Assembly (NCBI RefSeq): GCF_024749045.1
Contig: NZ_CP087184.1
Location: 6,386,001 to 6,450,000, forward strand
DNA length: 64,000 bases
Source of the DNA: Pseudomonas sp. B21-028
GTDB lineage: Bacteria; Pseudomonadota; Gammaproteobacteria; Pseudomonadales; Pseudomonadaceae
Reading direction: 5' to 3'
Shown here: in pieces, positions 17,857 through 26,102 of the stretch
Layout of the letters: the number at the start of each line of letters is the position of its first letter
How positions within the stretch are numbered: the first letter of the stretch is position 1
The notes under the pieces: generated by a model
What the model was told of the DNA's origin: nothing
Seen by the model: only the letters and a program-made list of their open reading frames with translations
The model's database searches: none
Position numbers and translations under genes: made by a program

Positions 17857-17885
17857 TCCATTCATCGCGAGACAGGGAGACTCAG

Positions 17886-20800
17886 ATGACAACCACTTCT
17901 ACCACCACGCCCTCCGAGGCCGACACCAACCCCAGGGATGCTGTACTCAACCAATTGCTCGCCGGGCCCACATACCCGGAGGTCGCGTCCATACTTCTGC
18001 GCGACGGCCTCAAGAAGCTCTATCCCGCGCTGAACCTAGACCCACACAACACCGTGGTCGGCGAACCGAGCTGGGAGATTGTCGACGACGAAATCGTGCG
18101 ACGCCCGACCCGCTATGAAACCCTTGCCGAAATGCTGGCCGGCCTGGTGAACGAAAAAAGCGACCCGATGCTGCTGATCGAAGGGCTGCATTACCTGACC
18201 CAGCTGCCACTGACGTCCCCGGATGTGCATTTGCCGGTGCGTATCGACCAGATCGGGCGCTTGATCAATGAACTGGTGCCGGCCATGTTGACGGCCTGCC
18301 AGGAACAACAACTGGCGTACTGGAACGCATCACTTGGCGAGTCCGGCCCACGCTGGCATGAACTCTCCAGCGCCCTGCGCAAGGCGTGGAACGTCAAGCG
18401 CGTCGAGGGCTGGACGGCAGCTGAATGCGACATGGCCAGGCAGTTGTTTCAGTACCCCGACCGCAAGGACCGCAAGGAAAGCGACCCTTATGACTCCCAC
18501 GCCTATCTGATCGACGTCGATAAGGTGGATGGTCCCGAGGTGACCCGCCTGGGCGACAATTCAATCGTAGTGCTGATCGGCACCATCGAAGGCAAGGAGG
18601 TCATCCTCAAGTACTCGATCGTCAACGGTTACGAGAAGTACGATTCACAGCACGCCCTGGGCCAATCCCTCCCGGCCCATTTCGGTACGGCCACCTACCG
18701 CAAAATCCAGTGGCGGCTGTTTGAGCCCGACGGCAACATTTTCGATCACAAGGCCTGCGGGATGATTGCCGAGCAGGTCAAGGTCATCGGCACTTCTCCG
18801 CAGACATGGGTGACGTACGAGCCTCCTGTCAACGGCGAAGAAGCCGATGAGGACGCGCTCGTGGCCTGGTTCCAGAAACAAATGCCCCATTGGCTGCTGG
18901 AGGCCTCGCCGTCCGATCAGACGCTGTTTGCCCAGCACATGAAAAACCTGTCGATATTGAATCAGTCCCATGTCGGCAAAACCTATCTGGATGGAATTCC
19001 TGCCATCAAGGACTATGCGTTGAGCGAGCTGAAAAAGCAGATGGTCTCGGACCACCCCGATGCCTCGACGCTCGACCTGAATGAAATCGAATTCGAAGTG
19101 CGCAGCCCCGTTATCTGGGGAAGCTTCGTCGTGCCCGGAAAGATCGACACCACCCGCTTCAGCCTCGTTGAGCTCGCCTTGCAGAACCTGATTGCGCTTC
19201 CCCTGGGCGACAAAACCGTCCAGTCCCTGGGCGAGGCCGAGTTGCCCGAATGGATGACCGTGGCCTACATCGAGAACCTCATCACCCAAGTCGATATCGG
19301 TCGCACTTACCTCGAACTGGTCAAGGGCAAACTGCTCGACGATCCGGCAGAGTCGAGCCGCCGCGAAAAGCTGTACACCTCGCAGTTGCGCATCCAGCTG
19401 CCGATGCTGGCGCTGGAATGCAAAATTCGTGGGGAAGGACACCTGGACGACAGGGGGTACCGCTACGTCGCCGCGCTGATGGAAGCTGACGAAGCCGATC
19501 GCCAGGTGGACGGAAAAACCATTGTCGTGCGCCAACTGGCCTTCGTACCCGAACTGCAACTGGGTGACTCGGAAGACGTCGTGACCAATATGTTCGTCAT
19601 CGGCCCCGAGGACGCGAGCGCCGGGCCTTGCCTGCTGTATCGCCCCATGCTGGAGCCGCAGTTGAGCCAGTACCCCTCGTTCAGCAATCTGTTGTATGCG
19701 ATCAGGCAAATCCCTTCGTTACGCCAATCGGTGCTGGCCTGGCTGCCCGATGGGGTGCGTAACGATTACGGCCGATTGGTTTTCCCGGACCTGCTGCCCT
19801 CTCCCTGGAGCATCGTGGCGTTCGTTGCCGACCCTCTGACCTCTCTGGTGTATAGCGGCCCCGTCAGTTTGACCGACAAAACCCTGGGGACGGATTTCCT
19901 GCCGCAATTGTTCAAAGCCAATGCCGATGCCCTGGTCGAGCTGGCCGACCGGCAATCGGTGTCCAACCAGGAAAATCGCTGGGAAACCTTCAAGCGGGCA
20001 GGCTGGCTGATGTTCAACCTGACCCTGCCTTACCTGGGAACCGCTGTAGGCACCGCGGCCTGGCTCTGGCAGATCCTGGACGATGTCGATGCGTTGACGC
20101 AGACCAGACCAGAGGCCGAGCGACCGGCCAAGTGGGAGGCGTTCACTGACCTGCTGCTGAATATTGCGCTGGCGATCATTACCCACGCCATCGACCGCGC
20201 CAGGGCTGCCAGGAGTCCGCATCGGGCAAAAGCCTCGCCAGAGGTGCGCGAACTGGAAAACCTGCCAAAACCCCCCCATAAACTGGTGATAGAGCAGCTC
20301 GGAGCGCTTGCGAATACGTCGCTGCCGACCGAGCACTACCAGACCATCCGTTCCGTTGGCGCCTTGATGGGCAGATCGCGGGAAAGCGCACGGTTTATCG
20401 ACACCTTCAGCATCGACGAGCCCGCAGATCCGGGCGAGCTTCAAACCGAGGGCACGCTCAAGGGGCTCTACGAACAGATGGGAGACTGGCACGCAAAAAT
20501 GGCGGGCAAGTGGTTCAAGGTGCGGGTCGAAGGCGAGCTGGTTTCTATCGTCGACGGAAAAAACCCTGCCCGCGAGGGCCCTCCCCTGATGGGTGATGCC
20601 CACGGCAAATGGCACATCGATACACGCCTGCGGATACGCGGCAGCGGCTCCAAAGGCGTCAGGCGCAAAGTCATCGCCGACGCGCAACGGCGTCGGATTG
20701 ATCTGCTGGCTTCACTGAATCAATTCGAAGAGAAGAAGCCGCAGAGTCAGAAAATCCTGACAATGCACGCCAAGGCCATGGACGAGGCGTCGGGCGCTGC

Positions 20801-22499
20801 CAGGGAAGTCAAACGCGATGTGTATGTCACCACGCTGAAAACCCAGCGGGCAAACTACGAGCAAGCGTTGCGAACGCTGATGGAATGGCCACTTTTCCAG
20901 TCAAGGCCCGACTACCCTCGCACCCGGCTCGGCTACCTCAATGCCCAGGTTAACTTCACGTTCGCCGAAATGGAGGCGCTCCAGGAACGCTTCATCCCGG
21001 CCTTGAGCAAAGCCAAGGGCATGATCACGTCCGGGGTCAAGGTGCTGGAGCAACAACACATTGACGCCGCCGAGAACATGGTCAGCGTCGGTGACGACAT
21101 GATCGAGCGCCTGGACTACATGGAGACGCGCTTCACCGAACTGAAGAACATCGGCTATGAAGGCTTCGAATTCATCCGCCGGCACCGTAAGAAGATGCCG
21201 ATCTATACGGCCGCCGATCTTCGCCTGATCAAGATCGATATGTTTCGTCACCTGTGCCTGACACTGGAAAGTGTCGAGTCGATGCCCGAAGGCTGGGAAG
21301 CGCTCAACCAGGTTGTCGATAACGCCACGGTGGCGTACCAAAGCCTGCGCGATGCGATCGATGAGCGCAGCGTGATCCGGCTGGATGAGCGGATCGACGC
21401 ATTCGGCAGCCTGGCCGAACAGTTCGCCGCCATCGACGAACACCTCGACTATCTGAACAACGAGTACAAGGGCAGCGTGCGTCAGCCCCAACTCGCACGA
21501 CTGCGCTCGGGGATCGCTACGCTTGAACAATGGACACTGCGTCACCTGGCGACCGCCCTCGATGAAAGAAGGGATCGGCGGAACGCGGGTTCCCCGTATG
21601 AGCAACGCCCCAGGCCGAGGAAAAAGTTCATCCGGGCGCGCTTCTGGGGCCTGGTCAGCGGCGAGCCGCGTTTATCCCGATCGATGGAGGAAACCGATTG
21701 GCTCGATGTAAAGAACCCGTTCTCGGGAGACATCATCGTCACGTTCCATCGCAAGGAAACCGGCGAATGGATCCCGCATATGAAAGCCGACGCCACGCCC
21801 CCCGTCGTCCCGGCGCTGGACGTCAGCATCACGAAGGGCAACGACCTGATCAACGGCCTGACGGCGTTCAAGGCGCAAATAGAGGAAACCGTGAACCAGC
21901 CTGGCAAGACACCTGCCGGCATCGGGATGATCCTCAATGCCCACGCGGGCAGGATGGAGAAAGTCAGTGCGGCCATCAAAAGAGCCCTCGACCAGGCCCA
22001 AGGCGTGGCATCGAACGAAACGTTCGAACTGCCGCAAGAGCAGCGACGTTCGGCCGAAACCTTGCGCGCGCGGCTCGAGAAGGAAGCGAGCGCCCTTTAT
22101 GTCCTGGGCTTCGAAACCGTCCTGAATGTCATCAAACAGCGCCCGCCGACCATGAGCAGCATCATATGGCTTAAAAGTCGCAACCTGATTTCCATCACCA
22201 AACAGAAGAGCCGGCAACGCATCAAGTATCCGCCCTATGGCTTTCTCGACCGGTATGAGATCAAGGACCTGAAAACCGGTAAAGCGCTCTGGTTTGCGGA
22301 CTTCCGTTACTCGACAAACTGGGTACCCACCTACACATTCCTTTCCGCACGCTTGAAAACCGTTGCCCAAGCCAATCACAGGACCACCGTCATTGCCGGC
22401 ACCGAATCCCTCACCCAACGTCAACTGATCGACCATTACCGCGCTGAAATCGCCGTGGATCAGGCCAAGGACGTGTTCTTTGGAAAAACGCGGCCATAG
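17886..22499 (+). CDS. Giant dermonecrotic-toxin-like protein (DUF6543 type)
   Basis: A 1537-residue protein lacking a signal peptide. I assign it to the Pseudomonas dermonecrotic-toxin-like DUF6543 group from its overall plan: a long soluble N-terminal region, hydrophobic segments in the middle (about residues 705-731 and 755-770), a charged helical region (about 950-1250) and a C-terminal part with FADFRY...FLSARLKT, a recurring ending of this group. No catalytic motif is recognised. The start at 17886 (MTTTSTTTPSEADTNP) has AGGGAGA upstream; an in-frame ATG at 17826 lies within the leader hairpin region. It stands alone between a REPIN array and a MocR gene. Export route and target are unknown. 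Confidence 0.75.
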   Translation: MTTTSTTTPSEADTNPRDAVLNQLLAGPTYPEVASILLRDGLKKLYPALNLDPHNTVVGEPSWEIVDDEIVRRPTRYETLAEMLAGLVNEKSDPMLLIEGLHYLTQLPLTSPDVHLPVRIDQIGRLINELVPAMLTACQEQQLAYWNASLGESGPRWHELSSALRKAWNVKRVEGWTAAECDMARQLFQYPDRKDRKESDPYDSHAYLIDVDKVDGPEVTRLGDNSIVVLIGTIEGKEVILKYSIVNGYEKYDSQHALGQSLPAHFGTATYRKIQWRLFEPDGNIFDHKACGMIAEQVKVIGTSPQTWVTYEPPVNGEEADEDALVAWFQKQMPHWLLEASPSDQTLFAQHMKNLSILNQSHVGKTYLDGIPAIKDYALSELKKQMVSDHPDASTLDLNEIEFEVRSPVIWGSFVVPGKIDTTRFSLVELALQNLIALPLGDKTVQSLGEAELPEWMTVAYIENLITQVDIGRTYLELVKGKLLDDPAESSRREKLYTSQLRIQLPMLALECKIRGEGHLDDRGYRYVAALMEADEADRQVDGKTIVVRQLAFVPELQLGDSEDVVTNMFVIGPEDASAGPCLLYRPMLEPQLSQYPSFSNLLYAIRQIPSLRQSVLAWLPDGVRNDYGRLVFPDLLPSPWSIVAFVADPLTSLVYSGPVSLTDKTLGTDFLPQLFKANADALVELADRQSVSNQENRWETFKRAGWLMFNLTLPYLGTAVGTAAWLWQILDDVDALTQTRPEAERPAKWEAFTDLLLNIALAIITHAIDRARAARSPHRAKASPEVRELENLPKPPHKLVIEQLGALANTSLPTEHYQTIRSVGALMGRSRESARFIDTFSIDEPADPGELQTEGTLKGLYEQMGDWHAKMAGKWFKVRVEGELVSIVDGKNPAREGPPLMGDAHGKWHIDTRLRIRGSGSKGVRRKVIADAQRRRIDLLASLNQFEEKKPQSQKILTMHAKAMDEASGAAREVKRDVYVTTLKTQRANYEQALRTLMEWPLFQSRPDYPRTRLGYLNAQVNFTFAEMEALQERFIPALSKAKGMITSGVKVLEQQHIDAAENMVSVGDDMIERLDYMETRFTELKNIGYEGFEFIRRHRKKMPIYTAADLRLIKIDMFRHLCLTLESVESMPEGWEALNQVVDNATVAYQSLRDAIDERSVIRLDERIDAFGSLAEQFAAIDEHLDYLNNEYKGSVRQPQLARLRSGIATLEQWTLRHLATALDERRDRRNAGSPYEQRPRPRKKFIRARFWGLVSGEPRLSRSMEETDWLDVKNPFSGDIIVTFHRKETGEWIPHMKADATPPVVPALDVSITKGNDLINGLTAFKAQIEETVNQPGKTPAGIGMILNAHAGRMEKVSAAIKRALDQAQGVASNETFELPQEQRRSAETLRARLEKEASALYVLGFETVLNVIKQRPPTMSSIIWLKSRNLISITKQKSRQRIKYPPYGFLDRYEIKDLKTGKALWFADFRYSTNWVPTYTFLSARLKTVAQANHRTTVIAGTESLTQRQLIDHYRAEIAVDQAKDVFFGKTRP

Positions 22500-22539
22500 A
22501 TGCACAGCCGGGCATCTGCCGATGCCCGGCCTTCACACA

Positions 22540-24165
22540 TCAGCTCTTCCAGGCGTTCACCAGACTCGCCAGCGCGGTGGCGATCGCCGCAGGTGGCACC
22601 GCTGCAAATCCCAGCACCAGTCCACCACGCACTGGCGAAGTGGTGGTGGGCAACCAGTAGTTGCTCAAACCGTTGACTTCAACCCCCACCGCCGTCGCCC
22701 GGGCGATCAGTTCGCGCTCACGTTCGATACTGTCCACCGGCACCGTGACGTGCAGCCCGGCCACGACGGTCGGCATGACGCCGACACCCGCGATGTTTTT
22801 TGGCCAGCCCGCCAGCAGCGCATCACGCCGCGCCAATGCGGCCCGCCGCATACGCCTGATGTGACGCTGGAAATGCCCCGCCGCCATGAACTCCGCCATC
22901 ACCGCCTGGGTGCTGACTTCGGAGTGGCGCACATCCACGGCACGGCGACGGGCAAAGGCGTCCACCAGGCCGGGAGGCAACACCAGATAGCCCAAGCGCA
23001 AGGCCGGGAACGCCACCTTGCCGAACGTCCCGACGTAGAGCACCCGCCCCTGACGGTCCAGAGCGGCCAACGGCGCCAGCGGCGCGCCGCTGTAGCGGTA
23101 CTCGCCATCATAGTCGTCCTCGACGACCCAGCCGTCGTTGCGCTCGGCCCAGGCCAGCAACTCCAGCCGCCGCGCGAGGCTCATGACCACCCCGGTGGGG
23201 TATTGGTGGGACGGCGTCACATAAGCCAGCCGACAGGCATTCAACGAGGCGAGCGCGGTGCAGTCCAGGCCATCGCCGTCCACCGGCACGCCTTGCACGT
23301 CGGCACCGGCAACGGCAAAGGCATGCCCGGCTGCGCGGTAGCCCGGGTTTTCCACTGCCACGACGTCGCCAGGGTCCACCAGCAGCTGTGCACAAAGGCT
23401 GATGCCCTGCTGCGCGCCACTGGTGATCACAATTTGCTCAGCCGTGCAGTGCAAGCCACGGGAACTGCGCAAATAAGCCGCGATCAACCCACGCAAACGC
23501 GCATCACCTTGGGAGTCGCCATAACACAGCTGCTGCAAGTCCGGTTTGCGCCAGAAAGCCGCGTTCAGCTTGGCCCAGACGTCAAAAGGAAACAGATCGA
23601 AAGCCGGAACGCCCACCCGAAACGCTCGCGGCGGACCACTGGGAGGCGGCGGCAAATGGTGATTTTCGACCCGTTCCAAGGCGCCACTGTGGATAACTTT
23701 ACTGGATGAAATCACAGGCAAATCCAGCCAGTCTGTGGATAACCCCGTGGATAAGCCTGTTGAAAACCCTGTGGACACTTTTGTGGATATGTTTTCCGGC
23801 GTAGACCCCATCGCGAGCAGGCTCGCTCCCACAGGGGCACCCTTTCCAACGTGGGAGCGAGCCTGCTCGCGATGAGGCCGGCCCAGCATGAGAGAAGACA
23901 GCTCCGCCACATAGGTGCCATCCCCCACCCGCCCCTCGATAAAACCCTCGGCATAGAGCTGGTCATAGGCCCGGACCACGCTGTTACGTGAAATCGACAA
24001 CGCCGCCGCCAGGTCACGACTGGCCGGTAGCCGCGTGCCGCTACCCAACCGTCCATCCAGCACCCGCGCCCGCAGTGCCTGGTAAAGCTGGCGGCTGAGG
24101 CCCTGGCGACGATCCAGCTCGATTCCCGCAGGGTTGAACGACAGTGGCGGCACGGTGTTGCTCAT
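22540..24165 (-). CDS. MocR-type GntR regulator with aminotransferase domain
   Basis: A 541-residue fusion: an N-terminal GntR winged helix (about 20-90; LPASRDLAAALSISRNSVVRAYDQLYAEGF) and a C-terminal fold-type I PLP-binding aminotransferase domain. The likely PLP lysine is in VGTFGKVAFPALRLGY (about residue 377). The linker (about residues 95-145) is unusual: it is encoded by a REPIN followed by a run of 12-bp repeats (separate entries). The gene is divergent from a PaiB-like flavin-binding gene, the usual arrangement for a MocR and its target. Confidence 0.9.
   Translation of the reverse strand: MSNTVPPLSFNPAGIELDRRQGLSRQLYQALRARVLDGRLGSGTRLPASRDLAAALSISRNSVVRAYDQLYAEGFIEGRVGDGTYVAELSSLMLGRPHREQARSHVGKGAPVGASLLAMGSTPENISTKVSTGFSTGLSTGLSTDWLDLPVISSSKVIHSGALERVENHHLPPPPSGPPRAFRVGVPAFDLFPFDVWAKLNAAFWRKPDLQQLCYGDSQGDARLRGLIAAYLRSSRGLHCTAEQIVITSGAQQGISLCAQLLVDPGDVVAVENPGYRAAGHAFAVAGADVQGVPVDGDGLDCTALASLNACRLAYVTPSHQYPTGVVMSLARRLELLAWAERNDGWVVEDDYDGEYRYSGAPLAPLAALDRQGRVLYVGTFGKVAFPALRLGYLVLPPGLVDAFARRRAVDVRHSEVSTQAVMAEFMAAGHFQRHIRRMRRAALARRDALLAGWPKNIAGVGVMPTVVAGLHVTVPVDSIERERELIARATAVGVEVNGLSNYWLPTTTSPVRGGLVLGFAAVPPAAIATALASLVNAWKS
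23688..23791. repeat. Degenerate 12-bp tandem repeat with DnaA-box-like words inside mocR
   Basis: Five 12-bp units at 23732, 23744, 23756, 23768 and 23780 share TGTGGATAA-like cores; with the extra copy at 23688 two are perfect matches to the complement of the DnaA box TTATCCACA and two more differ at one base. On the minus strand the units encode the ST-G/K-L/F/V four-residue repeats of the MocR linker. Confidence 0.8.
23811..23873. repeat. REPIN inside the mocR coding sequence
   Basis: A complete REPIN (arms TCGCGAGCAGGCTCGCTCCC and its complement) lies in frame within the regulator gene. It encodes the linker segment REQARSHVGKGAPVGASLLA between the DNA-binding and aminotransferase domains without breaking the frame. 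Confidence 0.93.
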
Positions 24166-24192
24166 GACAACCCTCGCAAATGGACCTATCGA

Positions 24193-24225
24193 ATTGGTCT
24201 TAAGTGGCTCTTACAACAGACCAAT
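24193..24225. promoter_or_regulatory. Inverted repeat between mocR and the paiB-like gene
   Basis: ATTGGTCT (24193-24200) and AGACCAAT (24218-24225) form a perfect 8-bp inverted repeat with a 17-bp spacer in the 100-bp divergent promoter region. It is a candidate operator for the MocR regulator, whose family often binds repeats in such regions. Confidence 0.5.
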
Positions 24226-24265
24226 AGCCTGCCTACGATGCTCGCATTCGCCAAGGAAAATCGTC

Positions 24266-24907
24266 ATGTACAACCCCAAAGCCTTTGCCGTCGAAGACCT
24301 GTCCCAATTGCACCGGATGATGGAAGCGTGTCGCCTGGCCCTGCTGGTCACCCATGGCGAGCATGGCTTGCAGGCCAGCCACCTGCCGCTGGTGCTGGAC
24401 ACCCGGCAAGGCCCCAACGGCAGCCTCTACGGGCATATGGCCCGGGCCAATCCACAATGGCGCGATCTGGAGGCCGGGGCCGAGGCGCTGGTGATATTTG
24501 CCGGGGCCGATGCCTACGTCAGCCCGGCTTTCTACCCCGGCAAGGCCGAACACGGCAAAGTCGTGCCGACCTGGAACTACGAGGCGGTACACGCCTATGG
24601 CAGCGCCGAAGTGTTCAGCGATGCTCATCGTGTGCGCAATCTGGTGAGCGCCCTCACCGACCGCCACGAAAGCGGCCGCGCCCAGCCATGGAGCCTCGAC
24701 GATGCGCCGGCGGAGTACATCGACAGCATGCTCAAGGCCATCGTCGGCTTCGCCCTGCCCATCCAGCGCCTGGAAGGCAAGCGCAAACTCAGCCAGAACC
24801 GCGCTCCCGCCGACGCCGCAGGCGTGCGCCGGGAATTGGCGGCCAGCCAGGATCCCCAGGACCAAGCCGTCGCGCGCCTGATGTCCGACTTTTCGACCAA
24901 GGAGTGA
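24266..24907 (+). CDS. PaiB-like FMN-binding regulator
   Basis: A 213-residue protein of the PaiB/YhaV-type flavin-reductase-like split-barrel family: N-terminus MYNPKAFAVEDLSQLHRMM, then LLVTHG...ASHLPLVLD, and the characteristic YVSPAFYPGKAEHGKVVPTWNYEAVHAYG block (residues about 85-115). Family members bind FMN and are annotated as negative regulators or pyridoxamine-oxidase-like enzymes. AAGG lies about 10 bp before the ATG. The gene is divergent from mocR and starts a run of three genes including two acetyltransferases; Bacillus PaiB is likewise paired with the acetyltransferase PaiA. Confidence 0.88.
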   Translation: MYNPKAFAVEDLSQLHRMMEACRLALLVTHGEHGLQASHLPLVLDTRQGPNGSLYGHMARANPQWRDLEAGAEALVIFAGADAYVSPAFYPGKAEHGKVVPTWNYEAVHAYGSAEVFSDAHRVRNLVSALTDRHESGRAQPWSLDDAPAEYIDSMLKAIVGFALPIQRLEGKRKLSQNRAPADAAGVRRELAASQDPQDQAVARLMSDFSTKE

Positions 24908-24909
24908 CC

Positions 24910-25356
24910 ATGAGCCAGATCCAGATCCGCCCCGTTACCGCCGACGATCACGCCGCGTGGCTGCCGTTGTGGCAGGCCTACCTGACGTTCTACAAGACCG
25001 AATTGCCGGCGGCGGTCAGCCAAAGCACCTGGCAACGCTTGCTCGATGAGCGCGAGCCGACCCACGGGGCCCTGGCCTGGCGCGGCGACACAGCCATCGG
25101 CCTGGTGCACTTCATTTACCATCGGTCCAATTGGAGCCTCGAGAACTCCTGCTATCTGCAGGACCTGCTGGTCACGGAGCAAAGCCGCGGCACCGGTGTC
25201 GGCCGCCAGCTCATCGAGTTTGTCTACGCCACCGCCAAGGCCGATGGTTGCTGCAAAGTGCACTGGTTGACCCACGAGACCAACGCCACGGCGATCCAGC
25301 TCTACGAGCGCATCGCCGAACGTCCCGGCTACATCCAATTTCGCCAAGCCTTGTAA
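24910..25356 (+). CDS. GNAT family N-acetyltransferase
   Basis: A 148-residue GNAT enzyme transferring acetyl from acetyl-CoA to an unknown amine. The acetyl-CoA-binding motif A is QDLLVTEQSRGTGVGRQLIEFV (about residues 82-103; Q/R-x-x-G-x-G/A core RGTGVG), followed by motif B with NATAIQLYERIAERPGYIQF. It starts 2 bp after the upstream stop codon, with GGAG overlapping that gene's end, so translation is probably coupled. Confidence 0.9.
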   Translation: MSQIQIRPVTADDHAAWLPLWQAYLTFYKTELPAAVSQSTWQRLLDEREPTHGALAWRGDTAIGLVHFIYHRSNWSLENSCYLQDLLVTEQSRGTGVGRQLIEFVYATAKADGCCKVHWLTHETNATAIQLYERIAERPGYIQFRQAL

Positions 25357-25366
25357 GGAGCGCTGC

Positions 25367-26044
25367 ATGTTGACTTCACTCGCCGATTGGAAAGGTGCCC
25401 CGGCACCGTCCACCCAGTTGATCGAAGGGCGCTTCATCCGCCTGGAAAAACTCGATCCGGCACGGCACGCCGACGGTCTGTGGCAAGCACTGGAAGGCCC
25501 CGGGGCCGACCCGAAACTCTGGGACTATCTGCCCTACGGCCCCTTTTCCGAGCGCAAGGCATTCGACGCATGGCTGGAAAATCATGCGGCGAACATCGAT
25601 CCGTATTTCTTCACGGTAATCGACCGCGCCAATGGCGAGGTGCAGGGCATTCTCAGCCTGATGTCCATCGTGCCGGCCCAGGGTCGCATCGAGATCGGCC
25701 ATGTGACGTTCGGCGCCTCCATGCAGCGCTCACCGAAAAGCACCGAGGCGGTTTATCTGCTGGCGAAAGAGTCCTTCGCCTTGGGTTACCGGCGCCTGGA
25801 ATGGAAATGCAACAACGCCAATGCCCGCTCGAAATACGCCGCCGAACGATTGGGGTTCACGTTTGAGGGGGTGTTCCGCCAGCACATGGTGGTCAAGGGA
25901 CAGAACCGCGACACCGCGTGGTACTCGATGCTGGATTCGGAATGGCCAGCGATCGGGGCGGCGTTCGAGCAATGGCTCAGTGAAGAGAATCAAAGCGCGG
26001 GCGCACAGGTGCGTAGCCTGACGCAATGCCGCTCATCGCAGTGA
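25367..26044 (+). CDS. RimJ/RimL-like GNAT acetyltransferase
   Basis: A 225-residue acetyltransferase of the RimJ/RimL-like branch: IEGRFIRLEKLDPARHADGLW at the N-terminus, GEVQGILSLMSIVPAQGRIEIGHVTF in the middle and LEWKCNNANARSKYAAERLGFTFEGVFRQHMV towards the end, the usual substrate/CoA segment of these enzymes. AAGGAG precedes the ATG, 10 bp after the previous gene. It is the last gene of the cassette. Substrate unknown. Confidence 0.9.
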   Translation: MLTSLADWKGAPAPSTQLIEGRFIRLEKLDPARHADGLWQALEGPGADPKLWDYLPYGPFSERKAFDAWLENHAANIDPYFFTVIDRANGEVQGILSLMSIVPAQGRIEIGHVTFGASMQRSPKSTEAVYLLAKESFALGYRRLEWKCNNANARSKYAAERLGFTFEGVFRQHMVVKGQNRDTAWYSMLDSEWPAIGAAFEQWLSEENQSAGAQVRSLTQCRSSQ

Positions 26045-26102
26045 GTGGTAGATGACCGCCACCGCGAATCCATTCGCGATGGCGGTCGATCAAGGCCGGC
26101 TA

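Noticed and set aside
16889..17861. Series of near-identical 76-codon frames on the minus strand
   Set aside because: They arise from the 134-bp REPIN array; no ribosome-binding sites, and the peptides translate the repeat (GASLLA.. and REQARSH.. type words).
17826..17885. Longer start of the 1537-aa toxin at 17826
   Set aside because: It would begin inside a perfect hairpin with no Shine-Dalgarno sequence; ATG 17886 has AGGGAGA upstream.
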